Positions 52,582-61,987 of a DNA stretch of 64,000 bases are shown piece by piece. The stretch is from Clostridium paraputrificum (GTDB taxonomy: Bacteria; Bacillota; Clostridia; Clostridiales; Clostridiaceae). The DNA lies in NCBI RefSeq assembly GCF_900447045.1, contig NZ_UAWH01000015.1:124001-188000 (forward strand), in the 5' to 3' direction. Both the position numbers and the translations under genes were made by a program. The notes beneath the pieces were generated by a model. That model did not search any database, had not been told where the DNA came from, and was given only the letters and a program-made list of their open reading frames with translations. The number at the start of each line of letters is the position of its first letter. Position 1 is the stretch's first letter.

Positions 52582-53586
52582 ATGGTTAAGAAACCATGGA
52601 ATATAAATGAGGTAAAGCGGATTTTACACATATTTTATAATATTAAATCACTTGATATTGAAGAGATTATTCCTTTAAAATCAGGTGCTTCTTCTGAGTG
52701 TTTTCATGTCATAACAAATAATGGTGAATATATATTAAAAGATATAGAAATGGATTTTATGAATCATCCAGACATAGAACCCCTCGTTAATAATGAATTG
52801 TCCTTAATAGGAATACCTGTATCAAAGTTTTATGTAACTTGTGATGGGTTTTATGTAGGAAAATATAATGGACATACCTTTCATCTTCAAAGCTTTATAG
52901 AAGGAGATATATTAAAAGTAAATACTGCTCCAAAGTGGTTTATGAAGGAGAGTGCTAAAATACTTGGTGAAATTCATAATGGATTAATGGATTTGCATTC
53001 TTTAGATAAAGGCATTTCTAAGGGATTTTTCATGGTGGTGAATCCTAAATCTGCTTTAGAATCCTATAAAAAATCTTTAAAAATAGCCAAGGAAAGAAAT
53101 GAAGTAGTTGCAATTGAGGATTTATCTTATAGAATAAAGCTTTTGGATAAGTTGAAAAATGTAGATTTAGATATGGATAAGTTTACCTATAAAAATACTC
53201 ACGGTGATTATTTTATAAGTCAAATCATATGTAAGGATAATAAGATTAATGGAGTAATAGATTTTACTTCTGCTTGTATTCATCCAGCTTGTTATGAGTT
53301 AATAAGGTCATATTCTTATGCAGATCCTAAATGCATAAATGGAGAAATAGATATAAAGAATCTTAAAGAATATGTTAACGAATACTTAGAGGTAAGTGAT
53401 TTAAGTGACTATGATATAAAAATGATGCCTTATCTTTATTTTTACCAACTTGGTGTAAGTGATTATTATAAGAATTATTTCAATTCTAATAATAACAATA
53501 AAGATGCACTATTTCACTATGCTCATTGGTCTACAGAATTATGTAGATGGTTTGAAAATAATATAGAGAGTATCTTTTTAGGTTGA
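52582..53586 (+). CDS. APH/choline-kinase-like phosphotransferase
   Basis: A 334-residue kinase-fold protein. The N lobe carries EYILKDIEMDF. The catalytic loop is NTHGDYFISQ (His207-Gly-Asp209) and the metal-binding Asp is in VIDFTSA (Asp227), as in aminoglycoside phosphotransferases, choline kinases and the CotS family of spore proteins. It probably phosphorylates a small hydroxyl compound; no drug-resistance claim can be made. I chose the ATG after GAGGTGGGGG; an in-frame GTG three codons earlier overlaps the ribosome site. A sugar acetyltransferase gene follows. Confidence 0.82.
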   Translation: MVKKPWNINEVKRILHIFYNIKSLDIEEIIPLKSGASSECFHVITNNGEYILKDIEMDFMNHPDIEPLVNNELSLIGIPVSKFYVTCDGFYVGKYNGHTFHLQSFIEGDILKVNTAPKWFMKESAKILGEIHNGLMDLHSLDKGISKGFFMVVNPKSALESYKKSLKIAKERNEVVAIEDLSYRIKLLDKLKNVDLDMDKFTYKNTHGDYFISQIICKDNKINGVIDFTSACIHPACYELIRSYSYADPKCINGEIDIKNLKEYVNEYLEVSDLSDYDIKMMPYLYFYQLGVSDYYKNYFNSNNNNKDALFHYAHWSTELCRWFENNIESIFLG

Positions 53587-53623
53587 TATAATATTAAACT
53601 TTAGATAAAAGGAGATAAGAACT

Positions 53624-54175
53624 ATGACAGAAAGAGAAAAAATGATTGAAGGGGAAATTTATAATCCTGCTGATGAAGAATTAAAAGACTTAAGATTTAA
53701 TGCAAGAATACTAACAGAGGAGTATAACAAAACTTCTATTAGAGACAAGGAAAAAAGAAATGAACTATTAAAAAAATTATTTGGATCAACAGGTGAAAAT
53801 ATTTATATTGAACCTAATTTTAATTGCGATTATGGATGTAATATACATGTAGGAGAGAATTTTTATGCAAATTATAATTGTGTATTCTTAGATGTTTGTG
53901 AAATAAGAATTGGAGATAATTGCTTTGTAGCTCCACAGGTTGGAATATATACAGCAACTCATCCTCTAAATGCTAAGGAAAGAATTGGTGGAAAAGAGTT
54001 TGGGAAGCCTGTAACAATAGGAGACAACTGTTGGATAGGAGGTAGCGCAACGATAGTTCCAGGAGTTACGTTAGGAAATAATGTTGTAGTTGCTGCTGGT
54101 GCTGTAGTTACTAAGAGTTTTGGCGACAATGTCGTAATTGGTGGGAATCCAGCTAAAATCATAAAGGAATTATAA
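53624..54175 (+). CDS. Maltose/galactoside O-acetyltransferase family protein
   Basis: A 183-residue left-handed beta-helix acetyltransferase. The N-terminal Mac domain (about 4-55, [16 protein letters not shown]) and hexapeptide repeats ([39 protein letters not shown]) are typical, with the catalytic His113 in TATHPLN. It transfers acetyl from acetyl-CoA to the 6-hydroxyl of a sugar, perhaps for detoxification of non-metabolised sugars. AAAGGAG ribosome site; a terminator follows. Confidence 0.92.
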   Translation: MTEREKMIEGEIYNPADEELKDLRFNARILTEEYNKTSIRDKEKRNELLKKLFGSTGENIYIEPNFNCDYGCNIHVGENFYANYNCVFLDVCEIRIGDNCFVAPQVGIYTATHPLNAKERIGGKEFGKPVTIGDNCWIGGSATIVPGVTLGNNVVVAAGAVVTKSFGDNVVIGGNPAKIIKEL

Positions 54176-54213
54176 AAGCTACGGAAAGTTTAATCTTTCC
54201 ATAGCTTTTTAAT
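54173..54213 (+). terminator. Rho-independent terminator
   Basis: Stem AAAAGCTACGGAAAG / CTTTCCATAGCTTTTT with one mismatch and T-rich tail. Confidence 0.8.
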
Positions 54214-54396
54214 ATTTCAAAAATAATTTTAAAATATAGAATATATTAAGGATATAAAAGTAAAATATTTAGGATTTAAATCAATAAAAATACTTTTAAG
54301 CAGGTATAAGAAAAAAAATATGGTATAATTATACATGTACATATTTATATATTTATATGTTTATTTCTTTTTTTATGTATTGGTAGGTGAATAATA

Positions 54397-55161
54397 ATGA
54401 TAGGGGTATATTTTAGTGGAACAGGAAATACAAGATACTGTCTTGAAAAATTTTTAAGTGAGTACCAGGGGGAAGAGAAGAGTTTTTCTATTGAAGATCC
54501 GAATGTAATAAAAATTATTAGACAAAATAAAGATATTGCATTTGCGTATCCAATATATTTTAGTAATTTGCCCAAGATAGTTAGAGATTTTATAGAAATA
54601 AACCAGAAAGAGTTTAATGGGAAAAATATTTTTATTATATCAACCATGGGATTATTTAGTGGTGATGGAGCAGGATGTTCAGCCCGTTTATTAAAAAAAT
54701 ATGGAGCCAATATACTAGGTGGGATACATTTAAGGATGCCTGATTGTATTGGTGATGAAAAGGTATTGAAAAAGTCCTTAGAAGAAAATAAAGCTATAGT
54801 AAAAAAGACTGAAGAAAAGATAAAAGAATGTGCTAATAAATTTAAAACTGGAGAGCCTTTAAGGGAAGGATTAGGTTTTATATATCATATAGTTGGATTA
54901 TTTGGTCAGAGATTATGGTTTTATAATAAGACTAGGAGTTATACAGATAAGTTTAAAATAAAAAGTGAAAGATGTGTTGGCTGTGGTAAATGTGCTGCAG
55001 TATGTCCAATGAACAATATTGAAATAGATAATGATAAAGCTAGGGGGAAAGACAAGTGTACAATGTGTTACCGTTGCTTTAGTAATTGTCCAAAGCAAGC
55101 AATTACAATTTTAGGAAAAGAAGTTCAAGAGCAATGTAAGATTGAAAAATATATAAAATAA
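54397..55161 (+). CDS. EFR1-family flavodoxin-ferredoxin protein, second copy
   Basis: A 254-residue paralogue of the protein at 26003-26746. The FMN loop is FSGTGNTRYCLE (about 6-17), and two 4Fe-4S motifs are CVGCGKCAAVCP (from Cys193) and CTMCYRCFSNCP (from Cys221). The flavodoxin middle (AFAYPIYFSNLPKIVRDF) is well kept. It should be a soluble electron carrier or reductase in anaerobic metabolism. Ribosome site GGTAGGTGA. Sequence similarity to the first copy is moderate, so this is an old duplication. Confidence 0.92.
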   Translation: MIGVYFSGTGNTRYCLEKFLSEYQGEEKSFSIEDPNVIKIIRQNKDIAFAYPIYFSNLPKIVRDFIEINQKEFNGKNIFIISTMGLFSGDGAGCSARLLKKYGANILGGIHLRMPDCIGDEKVLKKSLEENKAIVKKTEEKIKECANKFKTGEPLREGLGFIYHIVGLFGQRLWFYNKTRSYTDKFKIKSERCVGCGKCAAVCPMNNIEIDNDKARGKDKCTMCYRCFSNCPKQAITILGKEVQEQCKIEKYIK

Positions 55162-55227
55162 GAAATTATGTAATCATATTCAATAACCATTAGGATTGGT
55201 ACAAGATGGATAGTTCTGTTATTTATT

Positions 55228-55268
55228 AAAAGGGATTTAGCTTACTTTTTTTGCTAAATCCCTTTTTT
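55228..55268. terminator. Bidirectional terminator
   Basis: Stem AAAAGGGATTTAGC / GCTAAATCCCTTTT with T tracts on both strands, between convergent genes. Confidence 0.85.
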
Positions 55269-55275
55269 AATAAGT

Positions 55276-55557
55276 TTAGTAAAGCCCCATTAGAATTATA
55301 AAGCATAGAATACTAAGAATTACTGTTATAGTAATAAAACAATTCTTTATCATATTTATATTATAGGCATTCTTAGATTTTAAATATAAATTAATATCTT
55401 CTATATCTAAATTAGTGTCATCTATTTTAATATATGAATTAAATAATTCATCATATAAAACATCATTAGCCTTTAAAGTTTCAGAGTCAGCATCCTTTGG
55501 CAGCTTTTCTCCCTTAAGATACTCTAATTTCCATAGGTAAAAAGTAGCTTTTCTCAT
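55276..55557 (-). CDS. Small tail-anchored membrane protein
   Basis: A 93-residue protein: a polar N-terminal part (LWKLEYLKGEKLPKDADSE) and an acidic middle (YIKIDDTNLDIEDINLYL), then one C-terminal transmembrane helix (about 70-91). I do not recognise a family. The ribosome site GGGGGAT is close to the ATG. It is a single gene downstream of the ABC exporter operon but separated from it by a terminator. Confidence 0.65.
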   Translation of the reverse strand: MRKATFYLWKLEYLKGEKLPKDADSETLKANDVLYDELFNSYIKIDDTNLDIEDINLYLKSKNAYNINMIKNCFITITVILSILCFIILMGLY

Positions 55558-55647
55558 AAATATCCCCCATATGTTTTTCTTTCATTATAAAATTAATAAT
55601 ATTACTTGTAAATAGCTTATACTAAGCTGATTCTAATAATTTTTAAG

Positions 55648-55677
55648 CAGAAAAACTGGCATAAGCCAGTTTTTATT
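55648..55677. terminator. Bidirectional terminator of the ABC exporter operon
   Basis: Stem AAAAACTGGC / GCCAGTTTTT with an ATAA loop and T tracts on both strands; the exporter stop codon is inside it. Confidence 0.85.
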
Positions 55678-57583
55678 CTAATTCAAAAGCTCCAGTATAA
55701 AGTTGATAATATTTTCCTTTTTCTTTAATTAAAGATTCATGACTACCACGTTCAATAATTCTACCTTTTTCAAGAACCATAATAACATCTGAATTCTTAA
55801 CAGTTGAAAGTCTGTGAGCAATAACAAAAACAGTTCTTCCTTCCATAAGTGAATCCATTCCACTTTGAACTATAGACTCTGTATGAGTATCAATAGAAGA
55901 AGTAGCTTCATCTAGAATCATAACAGGTGGATCAGCAACAGCAGCACGCGCAATTGAAATAAGTTGTCTTTGGCCTTGAGATAAATCACTTCCATCTCCA
56001 GAGATGATAGTATTATATCCATTAGGTAACATTCTTATAAATCCATCTGCATTAGCTAATTTAGCAGCTTGTATACATTCCTCATCAGAAGCATCAAGTC
56101 TACCATAACGAATATTTTCCATAACTGTTCCTGTAAATAGGTTAACGTCTTGAAGAACGATACCTAATGATCTTCTTAAGTCATTCTTCTTAATCTTATT
56201 TATATTAATGCCATCATATCTAATCTTACCGTCAGCAATATCATAAAATCTATTAATTAGATTAGTTATTGTTGTCTTACCAGCACCTGTTGCACCAACA
56301 AAGGCTATTTTTTGCCCAGGTTCTGCATATAGGGATATATTGTGAAGAACTATCTTTTCTTCATTATACCCAAAGTCTACATCAAAGAATCTAACTTCGC
56401 CTTTAAGCTCTGTATAAGTAATAGTTCCATCACTATGAGGATGTTTCCAAGCCCAATGATGACTATGCTCCTTAGTTTCTATAATCTCACCATTTATCTT
56501 ATTTACATTTACTAAAGTAACGTATCCTCTATCTTCTTCATGCTTTTCATCTATTAGGTTGAATATTCTTCCAGCACCTGCAATAGCCATTACTATTGAA
56601 CTTAATTGCTGAGAAACTTGGCTAAGAGGCATAATAAAGCTTCTTGAAAGTTGTAAGAAGGAAGCAATCATACCTAAGGTTAAAGTTCCAACTCCACTTA
56701 GACTTACATTAGTAACACCTAGAATAGCAAGCCCACCTCCAACAATAGCCATAGAAACATAAAGAATATATCCCATATTATTCATTAAAGGTCCAAGCAT
56801 ATTTGCAAATCTGTTAGCTTCAGTAGCATTTTTACATAGCTCTTCATTCTTTTGGTTAAACAGTTCTTTTGCTTTATCTTCATGGCAAAATACCTTGACA
56901 ACTTTTTGACCATTTATCATTTCTTCAATATAACCATTAACATTACCAAGGGATTTTTGTTGGCTTACAAAGTATTTACTAGATTTACTAGTAATATTTC
57001 CAACAACCTTAAGAATAATAAAGGTAAATAGGACAACAAATATAGTTAACCAAAGGCTTAAAGTAAGCATTGAAACAAATACAGCTACAATAGTTACCAC
57101 AGAGGAGAATAGCTGAGGAATAGATTGTGTAAGCATTTGTCTTAAGGTGTCAGTATCATTTGTGTAGTGACTCATAATATCACCATGAGAGTGAGTATCA
57201 AAATACCTTATAGGAAGTTTCTGCATTTTCTCAAACATTTCATCCCTTATTTCTTTAAGTACTCCCTGTGCAATAACAACCATAACTCTGTTATAAAATA
57301 GGGTAGCAATAACACCTATTAAATAAATTCCAGCCATTATAAGAATTAATCTAGCTAGCCCAGAAAAGTCAGGGATAGCTTCAAGTAAAAGGGGAGTGAT
57401 ATAGTCATCTATAAGTGTCTTTAGGAATAAAGTAGATACAACACTTGCTACAGCGCTTAGTAATATACTAACTAAAACAAAAATAAATTGTATTCTATAT
57501 TGACTTATATAGGAGAGAAGTCTTTTCAGTGTTTTTGAGTCTGCTTTTTTAGCTATATCAACAGGATTTCCTTTTTTACTCAT
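55673..57583 (-). CDS. Heterodimeric ABC exporter subunit with consensus nucleotide site
   Basis: A 636-residue half-transporter with six membrane helices (about 30-335) and an ATPase domain (395-630). Walker A is GATGAGKT (430-437), Walker B with catalytic Glu is ILDEA (Glu559) and the switch is His590, all canonical, whereas the signature is LSQGQ (534-538) instead of LSGGQ. A His/Trp-rich insertion (KEHSHHWAWKHPH, 371-383) lies between the two domains. It pairs with the overlapping upstream gene product (8-base overlap) in an LmrCD/BmrCD-type drug exporter. The ATG after GGAGGAAGTG was chosen. Confidence 0.92.
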   Translation of the reverse strand: MSKKGNPVDIAKKADSKTLKRLLSYISQYRIQFIFVLVSILLSAVASVVSTLFLKTLIDDYITPLLLEAIPDFSGLARLILIMAGIYLIGVIATLFYNRVMVVIAQGVLKEIRDEMFEKMQKLPIRYFDTHSHGDIMSHYTNDTDTLRQMLTQSIPQLFSSVVTIVAVFVSMLTLSLWLTIFVVLFTFIILKVVGNITSKSSKYFVSQQKSLGNVNGYIEEMINGQKVVKVFCHEDKAKELFNQKNEELCKNATEANRFANMLGPLMNNMGYILYVSMAIVGGGLAILGVTNVSLSGVGTLTLGMIASFLQLSRSFIMPLSQVSQQLSSIVMAIAGAGRIFNLIDEKHEEDRGYVTLVNVNKINGEIIETKEHSHHWAWKHPHSDGTITYTELKGEVRFFDVDFGYNEEKIVLHNISLYAEPGQKIAFVGATGAGKTTITNLINRFYDIADGKIRYDGININKIKKNDLRRSLGIVLQDVNLFTGTVMENIRYGRLDASDEECIQAAKLANADGFIRMLPNGYNTIISGDGSDLSQGQRQLISIARAAVADPPVMILDEATSSIDTHTESIVQSGMDSLMEGRTVFVIAHRLSTVKNSDVIMVLEKGRIIERGSHESLIKEKGKYYQLYTGAFELE

Positions 57584-59327
57584 TGTCACTTCCTCCCTTC
57601 ATTTGTGATTCATAAACTTCTTTGTAAATTTCACTTGTTTTTAATAGTTCCTCATGTGTACCAATTGCAGTAACATTACCATCATCCATTACAATAATTT
57701 TATCTGCATCTTGTATAGAAGAAACTCTTTGAGCAATTATAACCTTAGTAGTATTTGGTATTTCTTCTTTAAAGGCTTTTCTAATTAAAGCATCTGTCTT
57801 AGTATCAACAGCAGAAGTAGAGTCATCTAAAATTAATATTTGAGGTTTCTTTAACAGAGCACGTGCAATACATAGACGTTGTTTTTGCCCACCAGACACA
57901 TTAGTACCACCTTGTTCAATATAAGTATCATATCCTTTAGGGAATGTTTCAATAAATGAATGAGCTTCTGCTAATTTACAAGCATGAATAAGCTCTTCAT
58001 CTGTAGCATTTTCATTACCCCAACGTAGATTTTCTTTAATAGTCCCAGAAAACAACACATTTTTTTGAAGTACAACTGCAACTTCATTTCTAAGTGTTTC
58101 AATATCATAATCTCTAACATCAATTCCACCAACCTTAACTGAGCCCCCAGTTACATCATAAAGTCTTGGTATAAGTTGAATTAGAGAAGATTTAGAGGAA
58201 CCTGTCCCACCTAAAATACCAACTGTATCACCAGAATTTATCTTAATGTTTATATTATTTAAGCAAAGCTTGTCTGCATTTTTTGAATAAGAGAAATTAA
58301 CGTTTTTAAATTCTATATCACCATTATTTACTGTCATAACAGGTGAAGTTGGGTTCTTTAAATCTATCTCTTCATCTAATACTTCTACAATTCTTTCTGC
58401 AGATGCCCTTGATATTGTAATCATAACTATAACCATTGAAAGCATCATAAGGCTTGAAAGAATTTGAGCAGCATAGCTTAATAAGCTCATAAGTTCACCA
58501 GTACTTAAACCTAAATTAGCATCACCACCTGAAGCTACAATAGCTCTTGCTCCAAACCATGAAATAAATATGGTAGTAGCATACATACAAAGTTGCATAA
58601 GTGGAGCATTATAAGATACTGTTTTTTCTGCCTTAGAGAAATCTTTATAAATTTCATTAGATACATCTTTAAATTTATCGATTTCAAAATCTTCACGTAC
58701 AAAAGATTTGACAACTCTTATTCCATGTAGATTTTCTTGTACAATACTGTTTAACTTATCGTAAGTTTTAAAAACCCTTTTAAAAATAGGATGAACCCTT
58801 GTCATAACAAACCATAATCCTACACCTAAAACTGGTACAGTTACTAAGAATATTAGTGACAACTTCACATCGATAGTAAATGCAGCGAAAAGTGAAAAAA
58901 TGAGCATTATTGGTGCTCTAACTGCCATACGTATTATCATTTGATATGAATTTTGGACATTAGTTACATCTGTTGTAAGTCTTGTTACAATGCTTGCAGT
59001 AGAGAATTTATCGATATTTGAGAAGGAATAATCCTGTACTTTATAGTACATATCCTTTCTAAGGTTCTTTGCAAATCCAGCTGAAGCAATGGCAGCCTTT
59101 TGACCAGACATTATCCCGAAAAATAATGAAATAGCTGCAGAAATAAGTAATGCTATACCCATCTTTAGAATAAATGGCATATTTCCTTTGTCTATTCCAT
59201 AATCAATTAGATTAGCCATAAGGATAGGGATTACAACTTCCATAGTTACTTCAAAGCACATAAAAATTGCAGATAAAATAGAATCTTTTTTAAATTCTCT
59301 AATGCTTTGTGCTAACTTTTTTATCAT
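57576..59327 (-). CDS. Heterodimeric ABC exporter subunit with degenerate nucleotide site
   Basis: A 583-residue half-transporter: six membrane helices (about 18-310) and an ATPase domain (336-575). Walker A is GGTGSSKS (373-380) and the signature VSGGQ (477-481). Walker B has Asp502 where the catalytic Glu should be, and the switch residue is Gln533 instead of His. These are the marks of the degenerate site in asymmetric exporters such as TM287/288, LmrCD and BmrCD. First gene of the operon, with ribosome site AGGAGGTAAT and a MarR-like operator just upstream. The likely job is export of drugs or lipophilic compounds. Confidence 0.92.
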   Translation of the reverse strand: MIKKLAQSIREFKKDSILSAIFMCFEVTMEVVIPILMANLIDYGIDKGNMPFILKMGIALLISAAISLFFGIMSGQKAAIASAGFAKNLRKDMYYKVQDYSFSNIDKFSTASIVTRLTTDVTNVQNSYQMIIRMAVRAPIMLIFSLFAAFTIDVKLSLIFLVTVPVLGVGLWFVMTRVHPIFKRVFKTYDKLNSIVQENLHGIRVVKSFVREDFEIDKFKDVSNEIYKDFSKAEKTVSYNAPLMQLCMYATTIFISWFGARAIVASGGDANLGLSTGELMSLLSYAAQILSSLMMLSMVIVMITISRASAERIVEVLDEEIDLKNPTSPVMTVNNGDIEFKNVNFSYSKNADKLCLNNINIKINSGDTVGILGGTGSSKSSLIQLIPRLYDVTGGSVKVGGIDVRDYDIETLRNEVAVVLQKNVLFSGTIKENLRWGNENATDEELIHACKLAEAHSFIETFPKGYDTYIEQGGTNVSGGQKQRLCIARALLKKPQILILDDSTSAVDTKTDALIRKAFKEEIPNTTKVIIAQRVSSIQDADKIIVMDDGNVTAIGTHEELLKTSEIYKEVYESQMKGGSDNE

Positions 59328-59380
59328 ATGATTACCTCCTGTATTAATTAGTTGTTGCATATAGTTTCTAATGGAAACAA

Positions 59381-59396
59381 TGTTTGATATCCAACA
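59381..59396. promoter_or_regulatory. Operator-like site upstream of the ABC exporter genes
   Basis: TGTTTGATATCCAACA, an imperfect palindrome with a GATATC centre. It is identical at 15 of 16 positions to the site at 59900-59915 upstream of the MarR gene. It lies about 55 bases before the exporter start codon. Confidence 0.7.
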
Positions 59397-59408
59397 TTAT
59401 CTACAAAT

Positions 59409-59435
59409 AAAAAAGTCGTAATTATCGACTTTTAT
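59409..59435 (-). terminator. Terminator of the MarR gene
   Basis: Stem AAAAGTCG / CGACTTTT with T tracts on both strands; the MarR stop codon overlaps it. It separates the regulator transcript from the exporter operon. Confidence 0.8.
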
Positions 59436-59863
59436 TGAAGGTTGTTTTTCATTCTTTCAATATAAGATTGTAGAGTTTCTAGTTCTTCATCTGAAAATCC
59501 CTTAGTTAAAAGTTTTTCTATTGTTTCCTTATCTTCATTGATAAGCTCTGATATTTTACTAGCCTTAGGAGTTAATACCAACTTTTTTAATCTAGCATCA
59601 TAAGGAACAGAATGTCTTTCTACAAGTCCTTTTTGAACCATTAAGTTTATAACCTTAGAAGCAGTAGAACGAGTAACACCAAATTCTTCTTCTAGGTCTT
59701 TTTGAAATACATCTCTATCTAAATTGTGAGATAAATAAGTTATAATCCAACCATTAGTACCTGTTATTTGATCCACAACTTTTTTATTTAGATGTTTATC
59801 TATATACCTTTTAATCATGTTGTTTAAGCCCCTAAGTTCAATTCCAATCTTGCTATCTTTCAC
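59432..59863 (-). CDS. MarR-family transcriptional regulator
   Basis: A 143-residue winged-helix regulator. Helices before the DNA-binding core (KRYIDKHLNKKVVDQI) are followed by the recognition region DLEEEFGVTRSTASKVINLM and the wing (RHSVPYDARLKKLVLTPKA). The start used is the GTG seven bases after AAAGAAGG; longer in-frame versions have no ribosome site. It is a single gene upstream of, and in the same direction as, an asymmetric ABC exporter. Both promoters carry the same 16-bp site, so it likely represses itself and the exporter until a ligand binds. Confidence 0.88.
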   Translation of the reverse strand: MKDSKIGIELRGLNNMIKRYIDKHLNKKVVDQITGTNGWIITYLSHNLDRDVFQKDLEEEFGVTRSTASKVINLMVQKGLVERHSVPYDARLKKLVLTPKASKISELINEDKETIEKLLTKGFSDEELETLQSYIERMKNNLQ

Positions 59864-59899
59864 AAAAAAACCTTCTTTCCAAATTGTAGCATATACAAC

Positions 59900-59915
59900 T
59901 GTTTGATATACAACA
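59900..59915. promoter_or_regulatory. Operator-like site upstream of the MarR gene
   Basis: TGTTTGATATACAACA, one base different from the site before the exporter operon. It overlaps the likely promoter region (TACAAT on the minus strand about 15 bases downstream), so binding would give autorepression. Confidence 0.7.
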
Positions 59916-60029
59916 ATTATAATGAAAAAACTTTTAATAATCAATAGGAATTATATATTATTATATAGAATATTGTTAACATCTTTGTGTTATAATTTAC
60001 CTAAATAGTTAATTAAAGTGAGGAGAAAT

Positions 60030-60662
60030 ATGTATTTTAAAAAACTTGGTTTTCCAATTTTATGGCAGATATTATTTATAATAAGCTGCTTAGTTTGTTC
60101 TGAAAAATATTTTATTTATACAAATTTTATTTTCTATTTAGGTATAATAATTTATTTTTATAAGTCTGGTGATTTTAGTTTCAGTGAATTAAAGGAGAAT
60201 CTTAAAAAGGGGAAAACATTTTGGCTTTCAGTAGTAATAACGGCAGTGGGGATGGTTGCAGCTTTTCCTCTTAGTTCTTCATTAAAAGGGATTTTTCCTA
60301 ATGTTGATGATGGAATGATTGGGCTTACAAGAAACAATCTGTTTCAGTTAATACTCTTTGCTATATCAACAATTATATTTCCTCCTATAGCAGAGGAAGT
60401 ATTTTATAGAAAAGCAATTATAAAATTTGATACAAAAGGAATTCTGATTTTCACATCATCTGTGGGAATGATTTTGTATGCCTTAGAGCATTCACTATCA
60501 TGGCTAGGAATTTTAGAAACTATAATTATTGCTGTTCCACTTACTATATCTTATATAAAAACAAAGAATGTATACATTCCAATGACAGCACACTTTTTAG
60601 TGAATTTAATTGGAAATGGAACAACTGTAATTCTTGTGACAATTAAATTATTAGGACTTTAA
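60030..60662 (+). CDS. CPBP-family intramembrane metalloprotease
   Basis: A 210-residue multi-pass protein of the CAAX-protease/bacteriocin-processing (CPBP, Abi) family. The catalytic EExxxR motif is in AEEVFYRKA (Glu122, Glu123, Arg127), with later His residues in YALEHSLSW and TAHFLVNLIGNG. Bacterial members process or protect against peptides, or act as scaffolds; no substrate is evident here. The ATG after TGAGGAG was used. The next gene, 20 bases on, encodes the unknown membrane protein, so they may be one transcript. Confidence 0.87.
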   Translation: MYFKKLGFPILWQILFIISCLVCSEKYFIYTNFIFYLGIIIYFYKSGDFSFSELKENLKKGKTFWLSVVITAVGMVAAFPLSSSLKGIFPNVDDGMIGLTRNNLFQLILFAISTIIFPPIAEEVFYRKAIIKFDTKGILIFTSSVGMILYALEHSLSWLGILETIIIAVPLTISYIKTKNVYIPMTAHFLVNLIGNGTTVILVTIKLLGL

Positions 60663-60682
60663 TAAATTAAGGGGTAGGGATA

Positions 60683-61987
60683 ATGAATAATGATAATAAT
60701 TGGCGTACACCTATAAACTGTATATCTATAGGCTTTGCTTTTACAGTAATTAAATTTAATTTCTTTTGGCTGCAGTATATTTTGCCTGTTATTGGTGTGG
60801 CTCTTTTATACCTTGGTTTTAGATCTTTGCATAAGGAGAATGAATGGCTTAATGCTGGATGGATTTTTTCTATAATAAATGTATTGCTTCATATAGCAAA
60901 CCTAATATATATATGTACACCACTAAACACAAAATTTGATAATATGTATATAATTTTATCTGTTTTAACTACTTTTGAATTATGCTTCATTTTTATATTT
61001 AGGCATGGTTTGAAGCTTTTAGCGGAAAAAGGGAATATAAAACTTAAAAGAGATCCTCTTTTAGCATTAGGAATTTGGAAAATTTTAATGATTATCAGTG
61101 TATTAATAGGGATTGGAAGTCTTTTGTGGGTTTTTGTTCCATTAATGATATTTTATTTTTACACAATCTATTCCTTAGGAAAATTGGCAGAGGAATTTGA
61201 GGAATTACCATTTGAACCAATGGAAGAAGCAGAAAAAACAATTAGTAAAAAGATAATCATTGGATATGGATTAGTTTGTGTATTAATAATTTCTATTTGT
61301 TGTGCAACCTTTTATCACATTGAACTTGAGGAAACTGAATTAAAAACTTTAACTACTCAAGGAATGAGGGAAGTACTTATTGAAAAGGGATTTCCAAAGG
61401 ATATTATTAAGGACATATCAGATGATGAAATTATACTACTAAAGAATCCGATATATGTTGATTTTTCAAGTGAGATATTGAATTTTGGTTATAATTTAGA
61501 AGCTACTAGTATCTATATTGAATTAGAGGATAGTAGCATGTATTCTGTTCAATATTTTAATTGGAAAGATGGTAAAGCTTATTGGAGAGATAATTTTTCT
61601 ATAAGCTGTAGCGAAGTATTAAAATTAATAAGTGGAAGGTTGTTATATGAGGAAAAAGGGATAGAAAAAATAGCTTTAATACCTAAACTAAAAAATGAAT
61701 TATTTACATCAAATGATTGGTTTGGTAACCTACTTGAAAGTTGGACAATTACTGGAAGTGTAAATTATCCTTTTGGTTCAACTAAACAACGTGGATATGT
61801 TTTTTATAAATTGGATTTAAAAGAAGATGTTTGTTTTGGTGGAAATATATTTAATTATGAACATTATATTCTACCCTTTAGAGTTCCTTATTCTGAGACA
61901 GAGGCGACTAACAATTTATTTAATGAAAACTTAAGACAGCACTACACAAATTTTAAAACTAAAACCTATAGAGAAGCTAATGAGTAA
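60683..61987 (+). CDS. Multi-pass membrane protein of unknown function, intact paralogue
   Basis: A 434-residue protein that I do not recognise. About six hydrophobic helices lie in residues 10-215 (for example FAFTVIKFNFFWLQYILPVI, IGSLLWVFVPLMIFYFY and IIGYGLVCVLIISICCATF). They are followed by an outer or cytosolic domain containing REVLIEKGFPKDIIKDIS, SVQYFNWKDGKAYWRDN and YPFGSTKQRGYVFYKLD. The gene at 22970-24401 is a clear paralogue carrying a frameshift. AGGGGTAGGGAT ribosome site. Adjacent to a CPBP protease here, but the paralogue has other neighbours, so that link is not conserved. Confidence 0.7.
   Translation: MNNDNNWRTPINCISIGFAFTVIKFNFFWLQYILPVIGVALLYLGFRSLHKENEWLNAGWIFSIINVLLHIANLIYICTPLNTKFDNMYIILSVLTTFELCFIFIFRHGLKLLAEKGNIKLKRDPLLALGIWKILMIISVLIGIGSLLWVFVPLMIFYFYTIYSLGKLAEEFEELPFEPMEEAEKTISKKIIIGYGLVCVLIISICCATFYHIELEETELKTLTTQGMREVLIEKGFPKDIIKDISDDEIILLKNPIYVDFSSEILNFGYNLEATSIYIELEDSSMYSVQYFNWKDGKAYWRDNFSISCSEVLKLISGRLLYEEKGIEKIALIPKLKNELFTSNDWFGNLLESWTITGSVNYPFGSTKQRGYVFYKLDLKEDVCFGGNIFNYEHYILPFRVPYSETEATNNLFNENLRQHYTNFKTKTYREANE

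Noticed and set aside
54345..54710. Antisense open frame of 121 codons over the second EFR1 gene
   Set aside because: It overlaps the well-supported flavodoxin domain on the other strand and has no start signal.
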